DNA from: Candidatus Omnitrophota bacterium
Lineage (GTDB): Bacteria; Hinthialibacterota; Hinthialibacteria; Hinthialibacterales; Hinthialibacteraceae
Assembly (NCBI GenBank): GCA_013177805.1
Contig: JABLXU010000003.1
Coordinates: forward strand, 123,564-187,563
Direction: 5' to 3'
DNA: 64,000 nucleotides
Shown: piece after piece, positions 52,834 through 61,187 of the stretch
Layout: each line of letters begins with the position of its first letter
Numbering within the stretch: position 1 is the stretch's first letter
Made by a program: the position numbers and the translations under genes
Notes under the pieces: generated by a model
The model's database searches: none
Told to the model about the DNA's origin: nothing
The model's input: only the letters and a program-made list of their open reading frames with translations

Positions 52834-53003
52834 CGGGTTTTCCTTTCAGGCGGCCCGCGGATAAGAGTTGTAGAGAATATCGTACCTGGAACGCGGCGGG
52901 AAACCATGGAAAAACGGGAAAGGGACCCGATCCGCCTTGGAAGGATTGAGCCGGTCGCGTAGTGAATCTAAAATAAAGTATCCAACCATGCGAGTAATGA
53001 TTC

Positions 53004-53077
53004 CGGGGTGTAGCGCAGCCTGGTAGCGCAACTGCTTTGGGAGCAGTGGGTCGTTGGTTCGAATCCAATCACCCCGA
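53004..53077 (+). tRNA. tRNA-Pro (anticodon TGG)
   Basis: Acceptor CGGGGTG (53004-53010) pairs with CACCCCG (53070-53076); discriminator A. The anticodon arm reads ACTGC-TTTGGGA-GCAGT, giving anticodon TGG (Pro). The T arm has GTTGG-TTCGAAT-CCAAT. No CCA is encoded in the gene, so it must be added. The D arm is GCGCAGCCTGGTAGCGC. About 170 bases after the YyaL gene on the opposite strand. Confidence 0.95.
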
Positions 53078-54369
53078 CGTAAATTTAAATGAAGTTGTGA
53101 CCAGCCTTCCGAAGCCGGGAAATCCAATAGCAACCACATAGCTACGATTCGGATAAAAAAATCCCTCTTTCTTCTCATCCGGCAATATTCCCGCAATATT
53201 CCCGCCTTGCGGGGTTCATCCGTCTGTTCGAGAGGGGAAAAATCATGAACACAGTCCTCGATGAAGTCCATGGCATCGCTGGCCTGAGGATCACCCTGAA
53301 ACTCCCCCCGCCATCCGCCGGCAGGGGGAGGAATTGTTCGGGATGTTCCGGGAAAGGGCCGGCCGAATCACGCGCCCGGTTCGTCCAACGGCAAACATGG
53401 CGCATGATCATTCCTTGCGCGGCGCCGAGGCAAGACACGCCCTCGCGAGCGTAATAATTGGCGGTAGGGGATATTCCAGGCCGCTGCTCCGTTCGGATAG
53501 GATATGAACAAACAGGGGATGGGATTTCCGCCTGCCTCAAAAGGGTTCTGGTCACCGGTTTCTGAGCCGCCCGCGACCTGGTCACTTGCGGGCGCCGCCA
53601 GTTCTGCCTGGCTTCTCTGTTGCGCGAGTTGGAACGGACGAGCGTGGGCAATCCCTCGCCCGCAGGGCAGGCGTTTGCCCGGAAAGCGAAGCGGTTGTTT
53701 AGTCCTTACCCGAAGACTCCTATCACCAAGTGCGGTTTACGAAGACGGAATGCGATCCGATCCTGTGGCGGAGGGGGATTCTCACGATTGTTATTCAATT
53801 CATGATATTCAATTCATTGTCCTCTCTCCTGTAACGCTATCCGTTACTGTAATCCGCTTGGACACACTCCCCTGTTGTCGCTTGGGCCCGCCGCAAGGGA
53901 AATGGAAATATCGCTCAGAACCGGAAAAAACCCTCATGACTTGCGCCTCCCCATCTCAAATCGGAATCAACTTTATATAAATCAGTCTATTTAATTAATA
54001 TCCAGTCCTTAACCCGATTCCTACTCGAATTGTTATATTTAATCTATATATATTTGATATACTTTGAATTGGTCTAATCTTTGCTTGCACTAACTAAAAT
54101 AAAAAAAGATACTCGAAGAGTAACGTGCATATGGCAACCAGCGGCCCGAATGCCCAACTTACGCAGGGCTTGGCTCGTGGCATGAGTAAGGAGGGGCGCG
54201 CAACCGTTTTCTTTCCCACGATGAGGGATTCAGGCTGTGGGAAGCCCTGAAAGGACGAAATGCATCTAGGCTCTGCAATCGTGACCCTGGTTGCCATGCG
54301 GAAATCATCCCGTATCTCTAGAGGTTGAGAGCGATGAGGTAATTCACCTCTCCCCCAAGGATTTACGCC
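53078..54369. other. Gene-poor accessory stretch
   Basis: About 1.3 kb with no gene I can support. 53299-53329 holds a hairpin CTCCCCC...GGGGGAG similar to the dispersed repeats. 53815-54110 is AT rich. A frame of 158 codons at 53504-53980 has poor composition and no family, and is rejected. GAGGT-AATTC-ACCTC (54336-54350) is a small hairpin close to the riboswitch. TTGCCA (54291-54296), 16 bases, TATCTC (54313-54318) is a weak promoter candidate for the riboswitch transcript. Confidence 0.4.
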
Positions 54370-54462
54370 TGAAAAAGGCAAACCATTCGAAAGAGTGGGA
54401 CGCAAAGCCACTGGCCTACCTCCACGATCTTCGTGGACAAGGCGGCAGGGCTGCCGGGCGGA
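54370..54462 (+). ncRNA. c-di-GMP-I riboswitch (GEMM-I)
   Basis: The conserved core is here: GGCAAACC (54377-54384 approx.), a hairpin ATTCGAAAGAGT with GAAA tetraloop, GGGACGCAAAGCCAC (54398-54412 approx.), then GGCCTACC and a variable hairpin TCCACGATCTTCGTGGA, and the closing GGCAGGGCTGCC. This matches GEMM-I in order and identity, including the AAACC...GGGACGCAAAGCC bulge that binds c-di-GMP. It precedes the gene at 54526, and an adjacent hairpin covers its start codon, so c-di-GMP probably controls translation of that protein. Very likely real. Confidence 0.92.
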
Positions 54463-54501
54463 TCAGTCTCTTCCGTCACGGCTTGATTCAAAAAAAACAA
54501 C

Positions 54502-54528
54502 CATCCGGACGGGAGGGACTCTCGGATG
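54502..54528 (+). promoter_or_regulatory. Start-codon hairpin (riboswitch expression platform)
   Basis: CATCCG (54502-54507) pairs with CGGATG (54523-54528), where the last three bases are the ATG of the next gene and the ribosome-binding site GGGAGGG lies in the loop. No T-tract terminator lies between aptamer and gene, so control at translation is inferred. Confidence 0.55.
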
Positions 54529-55752
54529 AAACCGTCTTCTGATTTTCTCACCTTTCATGGAATAATTTTCATCCTGTATGTTTTTTCCTTTGTACCGCCA
54601 GGATACACGCAAGCCTTGGCTATTCCCATTGACCTTCCGCCTGATCTGTTCAGCCCCGTGGATCTATCCTCGGCGCCGATTTCTGCTTCCCTGGTCGAAA
54701 ACAAAATCCCATCCGCCAAAAAAACCGTGCCCACACCTTCCAATGCTAAAAAGAATAGCTCTCCTTCACCCACCCCCACTCCTACAGGAACGCCTACGGC
54801 TTCTCCCACGGAGACGCCTTCCCCGGCGGTTCCACCTGCCCCGGCACAGACGCCTACTCCGGCCATTTATCCCACCGCAACCCCCACCCCCACGGTGACC
54901 CCCACCCCCACCGCCACGGAAACACCGGTTCCGGCGGCCGGATCCTCCTTCGCGGCATGGGTTTGGAACGAAGAAGAGATTCTGGTCAGCGAAGCAGCCG
55001 TTCAAACATTTCATGACACCTGCGTGCGGTTGAATATCCGCAAGGTGTATTTTTCAACCAATCAAACCCTCCTGAATACACCCGCAATGGTGGAATGGCT
55101 GCCAGTGATGCTCCAGAAATTGCGCGCCAGCGGCATCGCGGCCTCCGCGTTGATCAGCTCCGCCCGTTGGTTCTATCCGGAATACCGGTATCTTTTCATC
55201 CATTGGATCGAGCGCGTCGCCTCCTTGAACCAAACCTTCCCCGCCGAGGCGCGCTTCATGGGTCTGCATGCCGACATCGAACCGGAAGCCCAATCCGAAT
55301 GGTCCAATGCTTCCGCCGCGACCCGGGGAGAATGGATCCAAATGCTGGCGGACATGTATGGCGAAGCACGGCAAGCCCTGGACGCCGGCGGGATAGACCT
55401 GGCGCTCGAAGCGGATGTTTCACCGTACTACATGAAATACAATGCAGAAGCCATGGATCAACTGGCCGGGCATGTGGATCAAGTGAGCATCATGGCCTAT
55501 TACAAGACCACACCGGACGCCATCATGGCCTATGCCGGACCGGTCATTGAGGTGGCCCGGATGCATAACACCCGGTATTCCATCGGCGCCCGCACCAATG
55601 ATTACCTTACGGCCGGGGAGATGATCGCCGTGCTCGAGGAAACCGCCTTCCGCGTGCAGGACGATCCCCTGGCGGATTGGATCTCCATTCACCACTTCAA
55701 AAACTATGTCGAATTCAACGAGCAGACCAATCCCGCCATCACCGTGGAATGA
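54526..55752 (+). CDS. Secreted TIM-barrel protein behind the c-di-GMP riboswitch
   Basis: 408 residues with signal peptide ([21 protein letters not shown]). Residues about 60-140 are a Thr/Pro/Ser-rich linker (repeats of TPTPT), typical of secreted surface proteins. The C-terminal domain (about 143-408) looks like a glycoside-hydrolase TIM barrel: [12 protein letters not shown] at strand one, [43 protein letters not shown] (acidic strand end), [32 protein letters not shown] (typical of GH18-type strands) and [13 protein letters not shown]. Catalytic residues cannot be assigned. The riboswitch suggests a role in matrix, attachment or wall turnover; that is inference. Confidence 0.6.
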   Translation: MKPSSDFLTFHGIIFILYVFSFVPPGYTQALAIPIDLPPDLFSPVDLSSAPISASLVENKIPSAKKTVPTPSNAKKNSSPSPTPTPTGTPTASPTETPSPAVPPAPAQTPTPAIYPTATPTPTVTPTPTATETPVPAAGSSFAAWVWNEEEILVSEAAVQTFHDTCVRLNIRKVYFSTNQTLLNTPAMVEWLPVMLQKLRASGIAASALISSARWFYPEYRYLFIHWIERVASLNQTFPAEARFMGLHADIEPEAQSEWSNASAATRGEWIQMLADMYGEARQALDAGGIDLALEADVSPYYMKYNAEAMDQLAGHVDQVSIMAYYKTTPDAIMAYAGPVIEVARMHNTRYSIGARTNDYLTAGEMIAVLEETAFRVQDDPLADWISIHHFKNYVEFNEQTNPAITVE

Positions 55753-55984
55753 GTTTCAGCATAGCCCCGAAGGGATTTGCTGAAGAAATCGGTGGGAAAT
55801 CGCAACGAAAAGGGTGGACTGATTCGGAAGCAAGGATTTACGAATCATCCGGGAATCGGGTTATGTTTCAGATCCTCCGTTCTCATCTCCTCGAATCGGC
55901 CGATGAGAACTCCCCTCCCGGAGTCAACGGATTTAATGGAAACGGCGGCCGGACACGAGAATAGATAAAACAGTTCTCGTGTCA

Positions 55985-56095
55985 CTGCTGGATCGAATCC
56001 GTTGGCTTCAGCGTCATTCATGAACCGCCGTATACGAACCGTACGTGCGGTGGTGTGGGAGGACGGGGGCTGGAAAGCCCCCTCCTGCCCAATTC
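55985..56095 (+). mobile_element. Group II intron 3' end (domains V and VI) relic
   Basis: From ATGAACCGCCGTATACG at about 56021 the bases form domain V: ACCGC...GTACGTGCGGT. GGTGGTGTGGGAGGACGG and a second hairpin GGGGGCT-GGAA-AGCCCCC form the typical domain VI region. No reverse transcriptase gene or 5' part is visible between 55753 and 55985, so this is a fragment or a deleted intron. It sits 29 bases before the convergent DUF1349-like gene. The sense strand is plus. Confidence 0.7.
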
Positions 56096-56123
56096 AAGAA
56101 ATCCATCATCGATCCGAACGAGG

Positions 56124-58259
56124 TTAGAACAAAGACCAATCGGCAACGCCGGTGGCACCTTCCGCTGGTAAGGCCCAGATATCATACAAGTTGAATCCAG
56201 GGTTGCTGGCACTTCTTGCGGTATCCAACTCCAACGTCACGGAAACCAGAACTTTATCCGGATTCACAGGAGCCCTGTCTTCATTTACAGCCGGATCGTT
56301 CGCGTCCGCGAAATGGCTGCTGCCGTCAAGCCGGTCCATCCCATTGATCAGCAAACGCACATCGGCATACTGCCAGGAACTATCCGCTGGATCCCGGAAC
56401 CAGTCATCCGCATGGAGTTCAGTCACTTCCGTGCTTCCGTCTGCATAGTTGAGAGTGGTTTTTAAAGCACCAAAACCATTCCCAACCGTCGCGGCCATTC
56501 GTAATTCCCGGTACCGCCCTGGAGGAACCATATCAAACGTGAAGGGCCCCCGCTGCGCATCGTTGTTCATGAACTTTATGGAGTTCTTTAATCCCAGCCC
56601 AAGAGAGGCGTTGTTGTAAGGACCAAATACGTGACCGTTCAAACCGCTCATCCGATCCGGCGGCAGACCATTCGCAACAAAGGGTACACCGCTGGCATTT
56701 TCATAGATATAACCGGCAACGACGAGATAGTAGTTGTTGCCATTGTCATGGCCAAAACCGGGTTGACCTACAATGGCATCATCATATTTATCGATAGAGA
56801 TAACATCCCAGGCGGGAATCGCAGGATCACGGTTTGGATTGTTGAAGGTCAGATCGACCCGGCCGGCGCCGGCGGGAGGCAAAGCGGCATCCGAACTGAT
56901 CCAGATATTGTCGAAGTAAGAAGATCCCGTTGCTCCACCGCGGCGTAAGCGAACTTCAGCAATGTCAAGGATATTGTCATTCTTCGCACCCCCTGCGTCA
57001 TAGGTGTCAAGACGGTCGTTTTCATCCGGATTGATCCATAGGTAAACACTATCATTCTGACCCGGAGTTGGATCGAGACTGATGCGCACCAGGAAATGAT
57101 TGGGCACTTTATAATCGATATTGGTTAAACTATCCCCGCCGGGTAAATTCCCTATACCGCAGAATGCTGCGTTGTAGGGTTTCCCAATAAAACTGGATTC
57201 CGAACCATCCGAAGCGTAAAGAGTCATACCGGACCAATGATCCGCCGCAGGTCCTTCTTCCTGGAAGACGAAGGAAATCCAGATATCACCGGAGGCTTCG
57301 GGGGATATCCGGCGTCCTATACCATTACTCGCATCCCCCGTGATCTTCGCGGAATAACCACCAATGTTGAATTCCGGAGCGGGCTGATTTTCAACCAGGC
57401 CGGCTTCGAGAATTTTGCTATCCAGGGCGCTGGGAGAATTCGCGCCGGAAGCGGTCCAGTTACCGGCCCAGCCTAGACCCCCGTTGGCAGCCAGGGCACT
57501 CAGACTTGTCCCAGGACTTTCATCTGGATAGGAGAAGGTTTCATAGATGTTGAAGGAACGGAACTCAATCCCCACATTCCGCCAGTAAGCCGTGGTGAGT
57601 TGACCATCATTATGGGAAGTAACCGCCATCCCCACGTATACTGGATCTTGCATACCGGGAACAACGTGGCTTCCTGCGAGCACGAGTTGACCGGTTGCCG
57701 CCGATACATAATAGAAATTAAAGGTGGTACCGCGGCGTTCCAATGCTATGGTGTAAGTAACGTCAGCATCGTAATAACCTCGTATTTGATCGGCTGGAAC
57801 GATGGTGCTGTCACCCCCCCAGTCCGCGCTGCCGCCCTGACTATCTCGCCACTGGCCCATGAAGTCCATGTTCGAACGAAACATGGCATAGGCATAAGGG
57901 GAACCCGGGGTCAAGTTATCGCGAACCATGAGACCCGATTTCGCCCAAGTTGCATCGCCTCCACCAACATCAATATCCGTGCGGCCGAAAATAGTGAAAT
58001 CGCCTTCGGCTTCCATATAGACGAAATGGAATTCGTCCGCCGTTCCCCAGATATCCTCGCCACTGGCTTTGATCACGTACTCATAAACACGCGCTCCAAA
58101 ATCCCCGGCACCAAGATCCTCCGCTGTGGCCGAACCGGCTGCGGCAACCGCGCCGATATCCATATTGTTTGAGAAAGCGCCGATTTGTGCCAACGCGGGT
58201 GTAGGAGCCCCACACAACGCCACCGCCACGATAAGGCATGGTAGAAACAAACTTTTCAT
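56124..58259 (-). CDS. Large exported protein with DUF1349/LamG-like N-terminal domain
   Basis: 711 residues; AAGGGAG stands about ten bases before the ATG. Signal peptide MKSLFLPCLIVAVALCGAPTPALA. Residues about 28-230 read as a beta-sandwich domain of the DUF1349/concanavalin type (DEFHFVYMEAEGDFTIFGRTDIDVG, WAKSGLMVRDNLTPGSPYAYAMF, YDADVTYTIALERRGTTFNFYYV, PVYVGMAVTSHNDGQLTTAYWRNVGI). Residues about 235-460 hold a second beta-rich part (FSYPDESPGTSL, GDIWISFVFQEEG, YDNIWIS) and the end (FSNPNRDPAIPAWDVISIDKY) a third. No catalytic motif is visible. Probably a surface or secreted binding protein, neighbouring the riboswitch gene. Confidence 0.6.
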   Translation of the reverse strand: MKSLFLPCLIVAVALCGAPTPALAQIGAFSNNMDIGAVAAAGSATAEDLGAGDFGARVYEYVIKASGEDIWGTADEFHFVYMEAEGDFTIFGRTDIDVGGGDATWAKSGLMVRDNLTPGSPYAYAMFRSNMDFMGQWRDSQGGSADWGGDSTIVPADQIRGYYDADVTYTIALERRGTTFNFYYVSAATGQLVLAGSHVVPGMQDPVYVGMAVTSHNDGQLTTAYWRNVGIEFRSFNIYETFSYPDESPGTSLSALAANGGLGWAGNWTASGANSPSALDSKILEAGLVENQPAPEFNIGGYSAKITGDASNGIGRRISPEASGDIWISFVFQEEGPAADHWSGMTLYASDGSESSFIGKPYNAAFCGIGNLPGGDSLTNIDYKVPNHFLVRISLDPTPGQNDSVYLWINPDENDRLDTYDAGGAKNDNILDIAEVRLRRGGATGSSYFDNIWISSDAALPPAGAGRVDLTFNNPNRDPAIPAWDVISIDKYDDAIVGQPGFGHDNGNNYYLVVAGYIYENASGVPFVANGLPPDRMSGLNGHVFGPYNNASLGLGLKNSIKFMNNDAQRGPFTFDMVPPGRYRELRMAATVGNGFGALKTTLNYADGSTEVTELHADDWFRDPADSSWQYADVRLLINGMDRLDGSSHFADANDPAVNEDRAPVNPDKVLVSVTLELDTARSASNPGFNLYDIWALPAEGATGVADWSLF

Positions 58260-58445
58260 TGGAATTCTCCCTTCTCTTCCCTAAATTGTTTGAGTTCCCC
58301 AAAAATAAATTGACAGAAAGAAAAATTCCTTCTCCTTTTTATAGAATGAATAATTGCAAAAACAATAATTTCTTTTATAAGAGAAATTGGAACATCAACT
58401 TCCAGACAACTCTCCGCTTAAATTTCTCTGCTTAAATTAATGAGC

Positions 58446-58646
58446 CTATCGTACGGAAGTTTTTATCTCCTTTCCATGTTGCCGTTCGAAGAACTTTTTT
58501 GCTGTCCTTCGGACAGGTGTGGTTGAGCATAGGGAATCTATCAATCCGAAGAATTGAATTGTTTTGGATTTTCTCCGTGCGGCCTCCGCGGCCCGCACGA
58601 TCCGCGCTTTAAAGGAGGCCGAAAAACGCCGCCGTTCTGGTTTCAT
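58446..58646 (-). pseudogene. Transposase OrfA remnant
   Basis: From the Met at 58646 the minus-strand text reads MKPERRRFSASFKARIVRAAEAA, the N-terminal helix-turn-helix start of IS3/IS66-type OrfA transposases, and then diverges into unrelated residues up to the stop at 58446. The rest of the transposase is missing. It lies upstream of the DUF1349-like gene on the same strand. Confidence 0.5.
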
Positions 58647-59067
58647 CTGGCCTTTTCGATTCGATAGGGCGGAATCCCCATTTCTCACGGCTTGATTGGG
58701 CGTTGACGGAATCTCGCTATGGCCATTCGCTGGCTTCTGCTCCCTGATCCCCCCGCTGTATTCATACCATACGGGATGGATCTTCTGGGTCTACTCAGTT
58801 TCTTTTCTCGGGCCTCATCATGCGTTTCATCCCGCCCTCGACTTAAATTTCCCGGGTGAGCTATTTCCAGGAACCCTAGCACAGAGGGGAGAACAATGTC
58901 AAGTGAACATTTTTGCCTGTCAACCACGAATCGGACCACGGCTAATCGCTTGTCATTTTTAATGTTATCCGGGATTTCCCATGTAAACCGGGAAATCTCC
59001 CCATTTTCTTTCCCACCCCGCCCCTTATATTCAGACTGAAAAAGAATGCTCGTAACTGTTTACCCAC
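58647..59067. other. Non-coding stretch with possible IS end
   Basis: No supported gene. A text AGTGAACATTTTTGCCTGTCAACCACG (58900-58928 approx.; two TGTCAA repeats) looks like the terminal part of an insertion sequence, not assigned. GATTTCCC (58973-58980) and GGGAAATC (58990-58997) form an 8-bp hairpin. Confidence 0.3.
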
Positions 59068-59500
59068 CTACAGAGGCTTTTGCGTGAAGGGTGGCAGTTT
59101 GCCATCCCGGAGGCGGATTGGCAGGTATACCACAAGGGTGTCAATGGGCTGGTGCCCCCATGTTGCAAGGTGCGGAGGATGCTCATCACACCCCTTGCGT
59201 CCCCGCGCCCCGAACGCGGCGGTTGCCGTGCCTCTTATTGCGTCAAATTACCGCCGGCCGGAGATTCCGCTTCATATGGGTGTTCGCCGGTGGCACCTCG
59301 GGATGATCCAGCAAGGTCAGCAACTCATCCCAATAGTTCCACAGCCGCTGGGCAAGGTGCCGCCCGCCGGGATCGGCGGATTCGGTCAGCATGAGATCCA
59401 TCAGGCACTCGTCTGTTCCAACTCGCGCCACAGACGGGCATAGGCCGTAGATTCCTTCGCCATGTCCATTTAAATTCGTTCCCCCACCAAAATAACGCAC
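59068..59500 (-). pseudogene. IS66-type transposase C-terminal remnant
   Basis: Minus-strand frame: the end of a frame reads LLDHPEVPPANTHMKRNLRPAVI, matching the conserved HPEVPPTNNHAERxLRPAVI end of IS66-type transposases, and then meets a stop. Immediately downstream, in another frame, GDARGVMSILRTLQHGGTSPL resembles the normal tail (ADTxxVLMSIFRTLKxRGHxPL). So the gene has lost about ten codons and its frame. The inactive remnant runs to the stop near 59068. Confidence 0.65.
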
Positions 59501-59789
59501 CGTGTAATTTATTTCTTTGCGGAGCGGGATGGATTAAGGGGCCAAAGGGATTAAGGGGAAAAAGGGATTGGGAAGCGGTTTTACTTCAGATGGGGGACCT
59601 GTTGCATCCAGTTTAGCCCATTCGGTATACACATTCCGGAAGATATCTAATTTCCTCACCCGGGCTTCCATGCCGTTCAGGAACCGCTGTGTGGGGAACC
59701 ATCCGGATGCGGTTAGAAATGGCCAGAAACGGGTATGCGGCTCCTGCCGGAGGGAAGGAGTGTTGTCTTTCTCTCGAAAACCGCCTTCG

Positions 59790-61073
59790 CTACTGCAGCC
59801 GTTCGCGGAAATAGAGGTTGGTCCGCATGTCGGGCCGGAATCCGCGGTCACCTGCCTTGCGTCCCACGTTGAAGTTTTGCTTCGGATCGAAGGTTCCGGT
59901 CGGGTAAATCAGGGAGGCCCGGTCATCGGTGCGCAGGAACAGGGGCACCACACCCCGGATCTTGCGCCGTTCCTCTTTTCCAGACGCGTAACTCTTGTAC
60001 TCGATTTCGATGATCACCCGGACCGTGCCGTTGTAGGGCCGCAATGGCACAAAGTGCAATTGGCCGACATCCTTCAGTTTTTTCTGCGAGTTGACCGTCT
60101 GGTAATTGTTGTTACGGAATTCTTGAATGATTCCCACCCCCGCGGCGTCCCCACGGCTTTCCACGGTGAAGGTCACGGTGGCATCGGGATCGATCTGCAG
60201 GAGATCCAATTTTTCGCCGTTGGAACCCACTACTTGCAGGTCCAGGGTGATTTGCTTTTTCTGCCCGAGGCTGGTGCCGGTGAAATCATCAGGGCTCAGC
60301 AACAACATGGGAGGGTTGGCGATCACCTGAATGGAGTTCTCGGTAAGGGCCGGCGTGGGCGTGGGAGTCGCAATCCCTAAAGGGACGGTTGGGGTTGGAG
60401 TGACAGGGGTGGATTGGGGTGTGGGGGTAGGAGTGGGCACTTCCATGGTGGGCGTGGGTGTGGCGTCCTCCCCGTCGCTCGAAGGATTGTAAATTAACTG
60501 AACATTGTCGATCAACGCGGAACCCGGGCCATCGTAGAAAAATTGGATGGTTCGTTCGGCCGGAGGGGCGGAATTGGAGAGATTCGCCCGCAGGGTGCCC
60601 CGGTATGTGCCATTGTAACTGGCTCCCCGCGACGAGGGAACGTAGAGCCACGGTTGGCCGCCGACGGATATCTCGAGCATGCCGTCCTCGGGAACGACGA
60701 CGCAAAAGGACAGTTCAAACCGCAAAAAATCACTGGACGTGGGGACTTGGCTGATAGACGCCCCGGATGGCAATTCCAAATAATAGTTGACCTCCTCTTG
60801 GGAGAAAAACTGGACCTGAATGACCCCAGGGATTTCGCCCGGTTCCCACCCGCCTCCCGGAGGCAGGCCGGGATCACGATATCCCGATTCGAAATCCCCG
60901 TTCCGGATCAGTGAATTGGTTTCATCCACTCCCCCCTCCACGCACGCCCGGGGAAGTTGAACGACTGTGGGGGTGGGAGTGGGTTGCGCTTGCGATCCGG
61001 CGTCCATTCCCCAGCCCGCCAGCCAGAGCATCCCGATAACCAATATCCCAAAAAATTTCCGTGTCTCTTTCAT
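59790..61073 (-). CDS. Exported protein with jelly-roll-like domain and Thr/Pro linker
   Basis: 427 residues. Signal peptide MKETRKFFGILVIGMLWLAGWGMDAGSQA followed by TPTPT. Residues about 45-205 contain LIRNGDFESGYRDPGLP, YYLELPSGASISQV, LRFELSFCVVVPEDGMLEISVGGQPWLYV and FFYDGPGSALIDNVQLIYN, typical of carbohydrate-binding jelly-roll domains. A long TPTP-repeat linker (about 207-255) leads to a C-terminal Ig-like region (about 260-427) with FVPLRPYNGTVRVIIEIEYKSY. The Thr/Pro linker matches the style of the protein at 54526. Surface-exposed or secreted; function unknown. It is followed (3') by the IS66 relic and preceded by the gene at 61188. Confidence 0.6.
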   Translation of the reverse strand: MKETRKFFGILVIGMLWLAGWGMDAGSQAQPTPTPTVVQLPRACVEGGVDETNSLIRNGDFESGYRDPGLPPGGGWEPGEIPGVIQVQFFSQEEVNYYLELPSGASISQVPTSSDFLRFELSFCVVVPEDGMLEISVGGQPWLYVPSSRGASYNGTYRGTLRANLSNSAPPAERTIQFFYDGPGSALIDNVQLIYNPSSDGEDATPTPTMEVPTPTPTPQSTPVTPTPTVPLGIATPTPTPALTENSIQVIANPPMLLLSPDDFTGTSLGQKKQITLDLQVVGSNGEKLDLLQIDPDATVTFTVESRGDAAGVGIIQEFRNNNYQTVNSQKKLKDVGQLHFVPLRPYNGTVRVIIEIEYKSYASGKEERRKIRGVVPLFLRTDDRASLIYPTGTFDPKQNFNVGRKAGDRGFRPDMRTNLYFRERLQ

Positions 61074-61187
61074 GATTCACGCCTCTCTGGTATTGATTCT
61101 CTCTCCCGGATTCGGAGAGGTCCCGGTACCAGAACCGGCCTCATAGATTCAATATATCGTGTCCAGCCGTTCCCCGTCATCCGGTTT

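Noticed and set aside
53504..53980. 158-codon plus-strand frame
   Set aside because: Random-looking residues, no ribosome-binding site, no homology pattern.
54770..54930. Repeated ACCCCCACC-type units
   Set aside because: Coding repeats for the Thr/Pro linker (TPTPT), not a CRISPR or satellite array. The same applies at 60355-60450.
59062..59115. Minus-strand text resembling a c-di-GMP-I core (GGCAAACTGCC ... CACGCAAAAGCC)
   Set aside because: The P2 hairpin with GAAA loop is missing, and the same bases encode the tail of the IS66 transposase remnant.
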